Source: Dermacoccus nishinomiyaensis (GTDB lineage Bacteria > Actinomycetota > Actinomycetes > Actinomycetales > Dermatophilaceae). From it: a stretch of 64,000 bases of DNA. Shown here in pieces: positions 58,049 to 64,000 of the stretch. The notes under the pieces are model-generated. The model saw nothing but the letters and a program-made list of their open reading frames with translations. It did not search any database and was not told the DNA's origin. A program made the translations under genes and the position numbers. The stretch lies in contig NZ_UFXX01000001.1 in the NCBI RefSeq assembly GCF_900447535.1, positions 2,356,001-2,420,000 on the forward strand. The letters are read 5' to 3'. Each line of letters starts with the position of its first letter. Position 1 is the first letter of the stretch.

Positions 58049-58675
58049 GTGACGCGTTCCCACCACAAGCCGTTGTTCTTCACCGACCGCGAGTTCCAGG
58101 CGTTCGAGGGAGCACCCGACCCCGCCGATGTCACCGCCATCGCGCACGAGAGCGCCGCCATCCTCGTCGGCGCCGGGCGCACCAACGCGGACCCGGAGGT
58201 GACGGCCCGGCTCATCGCGCTGACGGACGAGATCGGCTTGTCGACGCTCGCGCAGCTGTGGGCCGGGCGCCCCGCCGTCAGCCTGCCCGGCGTGCTGTGG
58301 CGCCTCTACACGCTGCGCGAATGGGTGCGCCGCGACGCTGTAGGCGCCGCGGGCGACTACAACGCCGGTATCCGGCACGCTCACGTCTCCCACGCCGTCG
58401 CGGGATCGGCCGACCCGAGCGGACCTGCCGAGATCAAGGCGCTCGCCGACCGCATCCTCGAGGGCGCCTACACCGGCGACTTCGCCGTCGCGCTCGAACG
58501 CGCCGCAGCCTTCTGTCGCGTCGTCGCCTCCGGCCGGGCCGAACGCGCCGAGCGTCACGACGGCCATGACGATGCCCTGGCCGCGCGCGAGGCGCTCAGC
58601 GCCGCACGGCTCGGCGACACAGCCCGTGACCTGACGAAGGCCGCCTCCGCCTGGCGCATCGGCAACCTCGACTGA
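58049..58675 (+). CDS. Conserved hypothetical protein
   Basis: 208 residues, soluble, largely helical. Contains TARLIALTDEIGLSTLAQLW and SLPGVLWRLYTLREWVRRD, then a helical C-terminus. I recognise no domain. GTG 58049 has AAGGAG 14 nt upstream, somewhat far. It follows treYZ by 164 bp in the same direction and could be co-transcribed; no functional link is evident. Confidence 0.6.
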   Translation: MTRSHHKPLFFTDREFQAFEGAPDPADVTAIAHESAAILVGAGRTNADPEVTARLIALTDEIGLSTLAQLWAGRPAVSLPGVLWRLYTLREWVRRDAVGAAGDYNAGIRHAHVSHAVAGSADPSGPAEIKALADRILEGAYTGDFAVALERAAAFCRVVASGRAERAERHDGHDDALAAREALSAARLGDTARDLTKAASAWRIGNLD

Positions 58676-58873
58676 TCCGACCCGACTGACTCGACTCAGG
58701 TCATTCGACCCGGGCGGCCCGTCTCGAGCGGTGCATCTCGACCGGTTCATGGGTTGCGCTGTCTGGTCTCGACCGGTGGTGACGCCTCGCCAGGCGTCGC
58801 CGGCTCCGGGACGACACTGCACTGCGTGACGTTTCTCGCAGCCGCCGGGAATGCGAGGGCCGGTGATGTTCGT

Positions 58874-58879
58874 TAAGGT
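58874..58879 (+). promoter_or_regulatory. -10 box (TAAGGT) of the candidate RNA
   Basis: TAAGGT followed seven bases later by the first paired base of the structured region at 58886. Confidence 0.4.
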
Positions 58880-58885
58880 GGATGA

Positions 58886-58970
58886 GCACGCTGGGCCGCG
58901 GCAGCCCCGGGTCCCAAATTCAGCCGCTACGAGCGGCCTAGTGCCGAGAGGCGCTCCCGGTCCAGCGTGT
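58886..58970 (+). ncRNA. Candidate structured RNA with closing helix and GNRA-capped hairpin
   Basis: The outer helix pairs 58886-58897 with 58959-58970 (12 bp with G-T wobbles). Inside are a 6-bp hairpin with ACG loop (58923-58937) and a 6-bp hairpin capped by the GNRA tetraloop GAGA (58940-58955), giving a multi-branch junction. The 396-bp gap 58676-59071 contains no convincing gene. No known riboswitch or tRNA pattern was recognised. Orientation + is favoured by the -10 box. Confidence 0.35.
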
Positions 58971-59071
58971 CTCACATCTCTCGCGGCGCGGCCATCCCCT
59001 GCGCCGCTACCGCACCTCATCGCGAGCGGCGAAGCGCCGGGATGTATTGGCATTCGACCGTGCCGTGGTGG

Positions 59072-59479
59072 TCAGTGCGCCAGGAGGTAGTGCTCCGCCG
59101 CGTCGCGGCGGGCCTTCTCGCGGGCGCGACGCCCACCGCCCTTCCAGTCGCAGACGTGGCAGACGCCGTAGCTGAAGTTGCCGTCGTCGACGATTCCCGG
59201 GGTGTCCGAGAAGACGATCTCGTCAGGGGTCGGGTGAGCGCCGCGCGCGATCGCCTGCTTCTTGCGGTTCTTGAGCAGCGACTTGCGCGACCACGTTCCA
59301 ATACGAGTTGCATCCTTCGGCACAAGCACAGTGTGCATGAAATCGGGATGAACGGCCCCTGAAGCATTGAGTCGATTTGCCCGACCCCGGGCACGATGTT
59401 CAGCGCCGGCTCGCGCTATGCCGAAGAGGGTTGCGCCCCAGGGAAACTCGATCGGCACACGGTCATAGCCCCCGCTCAT
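59072..59479 (-). CDS. Small protein with C-terminal Cys/His cluster, unknown function
   Basis: Up to 135 residues; the start is uncertain (ATG 59479 or ATG 59338). The C-terminal half looks real: WSRKSLLKNRKKQAIARGAH, FSDTPGIVDDGNFSYG, then CHVCDWKGGGRRAREKARRD and AAEHYLLAH. The CxxC plus distal His could bind zinc. The N-terminal 45 residues are less convincing. Family not recognised. Confidence 0.5.
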   Translation of the reverse strand: MSGGYDRVPIEFPWGATLFGIARAGAEHRARGRANRLNASGAVHPDFMHTVLVPKDATRIGTWSRKSLLKNRKKQAIARGAHPTPDEIVFSDTPGIVDDGNFSYGVCHVCDWKGGGRRAREKARRDAAEHYLLAH

Positions 59480-59581
59480 ATGTGATGTGAGTCATTCTGC
59501 ATCCCGACGTGCAGCGACGCCTGCAGCGCCTCCCAGCGTGAAGTCAGGTTGACGCCGCAGGAACGCTGCCCGGCAACGCAG

Positions 59582-59612
59582 GCGCCCCCACCGTCACGAC
59601 GGTGGGGGGCGC
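59582..59612. terminator. Hairpin in the gap after the small Cys/His gene
   Basis: A 14-bp stem (GCGCCCCCACCGTC with its complement, one bulged G) with a short loop. It could end minus-strand transcription coming out of the pst operon. I see no gene in 59480-59786. Confidence 0.45.
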
Positions 59613-59786
59613 ACAACGCACGATGGATCAGCAGTGCTTCTCGGGCTGAGCTCGGGGGCGCCTGCGGACCTCGCTTCGTTCGTGTCCTCGGCACCCTTTC
59701 GCTTTCACCTGACGGGCTCGGAGGGCCGCGCCGGGCCGGTGCTCGCTTCGCTGCGCCCCGGTCCTCACGGCCCTTTCGCCCGGCTG

Positions 59787-60563
<777 letters not shown>

Positions 60564-60606
60564 TGAACTCGGGTTCCTTTACGAGTCGTATCCGCGCGAG
60601 CGGATG

Positions 60607-61539
60607 TCAGTTCTTGACCTTGCTGAAGCGGCTGATGAAGCGGCCCAGCAGGTTGAGAAGAAGGATGAGGAGGATGAGGGTGCACGCCGCCGCCCACACG
60701 CGCTGCGCGGAGGCGTCGACGGCCATGTTGTCCTTGCCGTTGTAGATCATCGTCGGCAGCGTGCCCATGAGGCCGCCGAACAGGTTCGTCGACAGCGACT
60801 TGAAGTACGGCGCGAGGATGATGAGCGGTGCCGTCTCGCCCATGACGCGGGCGAGGCCGAGCAGCACACCGGTGACGATGCCGGAGAACGCCGTCGGGAG
60901 AACGATCTTGAGGATCGTCTTCCACTTCGGCACGCCGAGGGCGTACGCGGCCTCGCGCAGCTCGTTCGGCACGAGCTTCAACATCTCCTCCGTGGAGCGC
61001 ACGACGACGGGAACCATGAGCAGCACGAGCGCCAGGCACACGGCGAACGGGATGCGGTCGAAGCCGAACGTCGTCACCCAGACGGCGTAGACGAACAACG
61101 CGGCGACGATGGAGGGGACACCGGTGAGGATGTCGACCATGAAGCTGACGATCTTCGCGGCACGGCCGCGCCCGTACTCGACGAGGTAGACGGCGGTCAT
61201 CACGCCGATCGGCACGGCGATGAGAGCCGTGACGAAGGCCTGGATGAGGGTGCCCTGGATGGCGTGGGCGGCGCCGCCGGCGACCTCGCGGCGGCCGACG
61301 CCGCGCTGGCTCTTCGTCCACCAGTCGACGTGCAGGAGCAGCTCGCCGCCCTTCATGATGACGGTGGCGATGATCCACACCAGCGGTACGAGGGCGACGA
61401 GGAACGCGGCCCACATGACGACGGTGGCGATCGTGTTCTTCGTCGCGCGGCCGCCGGACTGGCCCTTGCCGGAGAGCGAGTTCTTCGACCGGGGCTCGGG
61501 AGCGGGGTTCTTCTCGAGGGAGTGGGCTGCGGTGCTCAT
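60607..61539 (-). CDS. pstA: Phosphate ABC transporter permease PstA
   Basis: 310 residues, six predicted hydrophobic segments. EAA-loop region ELREAAYALGVPKWKTILKIVLP contacts PstB. N-terminal 40 residues are polar. ATG 61539 overlaps the pstC stop by 4 bp. Confidence 0.96.
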   Translation of the reverse strand: MSTAAHSLEKNPAPEPRSKNSLSGKGQSGGRATKNTIATVVMWAAFLVALVPLVWIIATVIMKGGELLLHVDWWTKSQRGVGRREVAGGAAHAIQGTLIQAFVTALIAVPIGVMTAVYLVEYGRGRAAKIVSFMVDILTGVPSIVAALFVYAVWVTTFGFDRIPFAVCLALVLLMVPVVVRSTEEMLKLVPNELREAAYALGVPKWKTILKIVLPTAFSGIVTGVLLGLARVMGETAPLIILAPYFKSLSTNLFGGLMGTLPTMIYNGKDNMAVDASAQRVWAAACTLILLILLLNLLGRFISRFSKVKN

Positions 61540-62570
61540 TCGGTGAACGCCTTCCTGCGCTCGATGACGACACGGGCGATCGCGTTGACGACGAACGTCA
61601 GGATGAACAGGACGAGGCCCGCCGCGATGAAGGCCCCCGTCTTCGAGGGGTTGTCGAACTCGCCGGCGTTGTTGGCGATCTTCGAGGCGAAGGTCTCACC
61701 GCCCTTGAAGATCGAGAAGTTCCAACCCTCGCTGCCGTTGAGGGCGGAGACGATCATCATGACGGCGACGGTCTCACCGAGCGCGCGCCCGAGGCCGAGC
61801 ATGGACGCGCTGATGATGCCGGGCTTGCCGAAGGGGAGCACCGCGGTGCGGATGACCTCCCACTTCGTCGCGCCGAGCGCCGTCGCCGCATCCTTGTGGG
61901 CCTGCGGCGTCTGCGCGAAGACCTCACGCGTCAGGGCCGTGATGATCGGCAGGATCATGATGGCGAGGATGATCGAGACGAAGGCGATGGTGCTCGCGGG
62001 GGAGGTGTCCGTCTTGGCGAACAGGGGGCACCAGCCCAGCACGTCCTGGATGACCTTGGCCACCGGGTCGAAGTACTGACCGACGGTGAACACGCCCCAC
62101 AGGCCGTAGACGATGGACGGCACGGCCGCCAGCAGGTCGATGAGCGCAGCGCCCGGCTTCGCCAGCCACTTCGGCGCGTACTGCGTGAGGAACAGCGCGA
62201 TGCACACGGCGAGCGGCACGGCGATGAGCATGGCGAGCACCGAGGAGGTGACCGTCACCCACAGCAGGCGGGCGATGCCGAAGTGCATCGGGCTCGAGTC
62301 GACGTCCCAGTCCTGGGAGGTGAGGAAGTTCGAGTGGTCGTCCATGATGGCGGGAACCGCCTGGATGACGAGGAAGGCTCCGACGAGCGCGACGAGGACG
62401 ACGACGAGGAGGCCCGCGCCGCGCGCGAGGCCACCGAAGATCATGTCGCCCCTGCGGCCCGTCGCTGCGCGGTCACCGGAGGGGGCGCGTTCGCCGGGGC
62501 CCTCCCCGGGGGTGTGACCGTCGTCGGGGCCGGGTGCGTCGGCCACCGAGACGCCGGTGATTGAACTCAT
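61536..62570 (-). CDS. pstC: Phosphate ABC transporter permease PstC
   Basis: 344 residues. A Gly/Asp/Pro-rich N-terminal tail of about 45 residues precedes six hydrophobic segments. EAA-type loop KDAATALGATKWEVIRTAVLPFG; periplasmic-side and core motifs AVPSIVYGLWGVF and LGRALGETVAV are PstC-typical. Separated from pstS by 120 bp containing a strong hairpin. Confidence 0.96.
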   Translation of the reverse strand: MSSITGVSVADAPGPDDGHTPGEGPGERAPSGDRAATGRRGDMIFGGLARGAGLLVVVLVALVGAFLVIQAVPAIMDDHSNFLTSQDWDVDSSPMHFGIARLLWVTVTSSVLAMLIAVPLAVCIALFLTQYAPKWLAKPGAALIDLLAAVPSIVYGLWGVFTVGQYFDPVAKVIQDVLGWCPLFAKTDTSPASTIAFVSIILAIMILPIITALTREVFAQTPQAHKDAATALGATKWEVIRTAVLPFGKPGIISASMLGLGRALGETVAVMMIVSALNGSEGWNFSIFKGGETFASKIANNAGEFDNPSKTGAFIAAGLVLFILTFVVNAIARVVIERRKAFTE

Positions 62571-62638
62571 GAGGTTTCCTGCCTCTGCTCGAGCTGGTAC
62601 GGGTGGAACGCGAGACTATGGACTCGCTCTGACGCGCA

Positions 62639-62678
62639 GACGGGGTGCTCGGGCGCCGAAGCGCCCGAGCACCCCGTC
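62639..62678. terminator. pstS-pstC intercistronic hairpin
   Basis: Perfect 18-bp stem (62639-62656 with 62661-62678) and loop CGAA, 12 bp after the pstS stop. It probably stops most transcripts, so that pstS is made in excess of the membrane subunits, or protects the pstS mRNA 3' end. Confidence 0.75.
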
Positions 62679-62690
62679 AGGCGCTGTGCG

Positions 62691-63842
62691 TCACTGGATG
62701 GCGTTGACGGCCGTCTTGACCTTGCCCTGGATGTCGGCCGGCAGCGGCGCGTAACCCTGGGATTCGAGGTTCTTCTGGATGTCGTCGCCGGCGAAGTAGG
62801 TGAGGAACGACTTCACGGACTTGCCGATCTCGGCGTCCTTGTACTTCGAGCAGACGACCTCGTACGTGACGAGGACGATCGGGTAGGCGCCCGCTTCCTT
62901 CGTCGCGTAGTCGAGCTTGAGGCGCAGGTCGTTGCCCGTGCCGTCGATCTTCGCGGCAGAGATGGCCTTGGACGCCGAGGCGCCGGTCAGCTCGACGGCG
63001 CCCGCGCCGTTGTCGATCTTCGCGACCTGCAGCTCGTTGTCCTTCGCGGCCGACCACTCGGCGTACGTGATGCCACCGTCGGTCGACTTCACGGACGAGG
63101 TCACGCCGGCCGTCTTGGCCTTGCCTTCGCCCTTGCCCGTCCACTTCTTGCCGGGCTCGGCCGTCCACTTGTCCTTCGCGGAGGCGGCGAGGTACTTCGT
63201 GAAGTTCTCCGTCGTGCCCGACTCGTCCGAGCGGAAGAAGACCTTGATGTCCTTGGCCGGCAGGGTGACGCCCTTGTTGACCGCGGCGATCGCCGGGTCG
63301 TTCCACTTCGTGATCTTGCCGTTGAAGATGTCGGCGAGGACGGCCGGCGTCAGCGTGATCGGGTCCTTGACGTCCTTCAGGTTGTACGAGACGGCGATCG
63401 GGCCGGTCACCATCGGGATGTTCCAGGCCTCGGAACCGCAGGCCGTCTTGGCCTCGTCGGTCTCGATCTTGCCGTCCTTCGGCTTCGTCTTGAGCGCGGA
63501 GTCAGAGCCGGCGAAGTTGACCTGGCCGGCGATGAACTGCTTGATGCCGTTGCCGGAACCGGTCGCGTTGTAAGTGACGTTGTTGTCGCAGGTCTTGCCG
63601 TACTTCTCGATGGCGTCCTGGATCGCGTTGTCCTGGGCGGAGGAACCCTCGGCCTTCAGGTCCTTCTTGCCGCAGTCGGCCGAACCCGAGTCGCCGCCGG
63701 ACTTGGCGGCGTCCGTCGCGCTGGAGCCTGCGGACTTGGCGCCGTCGGTGGCGGAGTCGGACGACTCGCTGCCACAGGCGGACAGGGCAAGGGCGCCGGC
63801 CAGCGCGACGCCGGAGATGCGGGCGATGCTCGTGATCTTCAC
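62691..63842 (-). CDS. pstS: Phosphate-binding lipoprotein PstS
   Basis: 383 residues. Extracellular phosphate receptor. Lipoprotein signal (ARISGVALAGALALSAC) then a Ser/Asp/Ala linker, then the periplasmic-binding fold: AEGSSAQDNAI, YNATGSGNGIKQFI, FAGSDSALK, FFRSDESGTTENFTKYL and PIVLVTYEVVC with phosphate-contacting residues. GTG 63842 is preferred to GTG 63863 because the -10 box overlaps the latter and AGAGG lies upstream of the former. Controlled by the PHO box at 63930-63951. Confidence 0.95.
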   Translation of the reverse strand: MKITSIARISGVALAGALALSACGSESSDSATDGAKSAGSSATDAAKSGGDSGSADCGKKDLKAEGSSAQDNAIQDAIEKYGKTCDNNVTYNATGSGNGIKQFIAGQVNFAGSDSALKTKPKDGKIETDEAKTACGSEAWNIPMVTGPIAVSYNLKDVKDPITLTPAVLADIFNGKITKWNDPAIAAVNKGVTLPAKDIKVFFRSDESGTTENFTKYLAASAKDKWTAEPGKKWTGKGEGKAKTAGVTSSVKSTDGGITYAEWSAAKDNELQVAKIDNGAGAVELTGASASKAISAAKIDGTGNDLRLKLDYATKEAGAYPIVLVTYEVVCSKYKDAEIGKSVKSFLTYFAGDDIQKNLESQGYAPLPADIQGKVKTAVNAIQ

Positions 63843-63863
63843 GGGATACAGACCTCTCGTCAC

Positions 63864-63869
63864 AAAGTA
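63864..63869 (-). promoter_or_regulatory. -10 box (TACTTT) of pstS
   Basis: On the minus strand TACTTT, with transcription expected near 63856. It overlaps the alternative GTG 63863, supporting the start at 63842. Confidence 0.5.
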
Positions 63870-63929
63870 TTTCCGGGCACGTGCCTGGACGCTTGGAACC
63901 TAGGTCGTTCACGTGTCGCGAATCCCCCT

Positions 63930-63951
63930 TCGAGGTAAACGTTGAGTGAAC
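63930..63951 (-). promoter_or_regulatory. PHO box upstream of pstS
   Basis: On the minus strand two adjacent 11-bp direct repeats, GTTCACTCAAC (63941-63951) and GTTTACCTCGA (63930-63940), fit the PhoP-box direct-repeat pattern of actinobacteria (GTTCACC-type). They lie 60-80 bp upstream of the -10 box, so activation by PhoP under phosphate limitation is likely. Confidence 0.65.
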
Positions 63952-64000
63952 GCAGTCTGAGGGGTGTGAGAGGCCTTGGGCAGTGGGAGATTGCCGGTCG

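Noticed and set aside
58886-58970. tRNA-Sec or other tRNA
   Set aside because: There is no T-loop GGTTCGAATCC pattern, no plausible anticodon arm and no CCA; the outer helix is too long for a normal acceptor.

Overview
This window is high-GC, gene-dense chromosomal DNA from an actinobacterium. Supporting evidence includes DUF3151 and DUF3073 neighbours of purA and purM, a class I lysyl-tRNA synthetase, a HelD-type RNA-polymerase recycling ATPase, and many genes with a TANNNT -10 box 6-8 nt before the start codon (leaderless transcription). The overall gene set fits Micrococcales, perhaps the Dermacoccus/Kytococcus group; the genus is inference.

Layout. 1-10.7 kb: tail of a probable aldolase gene, a phosphoketolase on the opposite strand, DUF3151, a TrmB/LuxR-like regulator, purA, a DUF402 protein, lysS, a secreted nuclease and a thioesterase. 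10.7-14.7 kb (minus): chorismate mutase, HelD and a second TrmB/LuxR-like regulator. 15-21 kb: purD-purC-(truncated DUF429)-purS-purQ-purL. 21-26 kb: DNA glycosylase, spermidine-synthase-like protein, sterol-carrier-family protein and a 755-residue repeat protein with a C-terminal sunset-type domain. 26-31 kb: purF, purM, DUF3073 and YigZ. 31-33 kb: class III aminotransferase and tRNA-Glu/Asp/Phe. 33-44 kb: PHP protein, siderophore-interacting protein behind a DtxR-like iron box, MFS transporter, heterodimeric ABC exporter, old-yellow-enzyme reductase and HAD hydrolase. 44-46 kb: 3-oxoacid CoA-transferase genes scoA and scoB, separated by five identical 82-bp units that each encode a 26-codon ORF. 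46-53 kb: tRNA-Lys, lytic transglycosylase, SDR relic, Ski2-like helicase and amino-acid permease. 53-59 kb: treY-treZ, an unknown gene and a candidate structured RNA. 59-64 kb (minus): pstS-pstC-pstA-pstB behind a probable PHO box.

How the genes work together. Eight de novo purine genes (purA, D, C, S, Q, L, F, M) are spread over about 25 kb in three groups. PurS/PurQ/PurL form one enzyme complex. TreY and TreZ convert the reducing ends of alpha-1,4-glucans to trehalose. PstSCAB is the high-affinity phosphate importer. ScoA/ScoB activate or recycle acetoacetate. Phosphoketolase gives a bypass from sugar phosphates to acetyl phosphate.

The least explained signals are the tandem mini-ORF array between scoA and scoB; a 19-bp, five-copy tandem array in a divergent promoter region, whose unit also occurs inside a motif dispersed at three other sites; a probable structured RNA near 58.9 kb; and the sunset/DDW-repeat protein.
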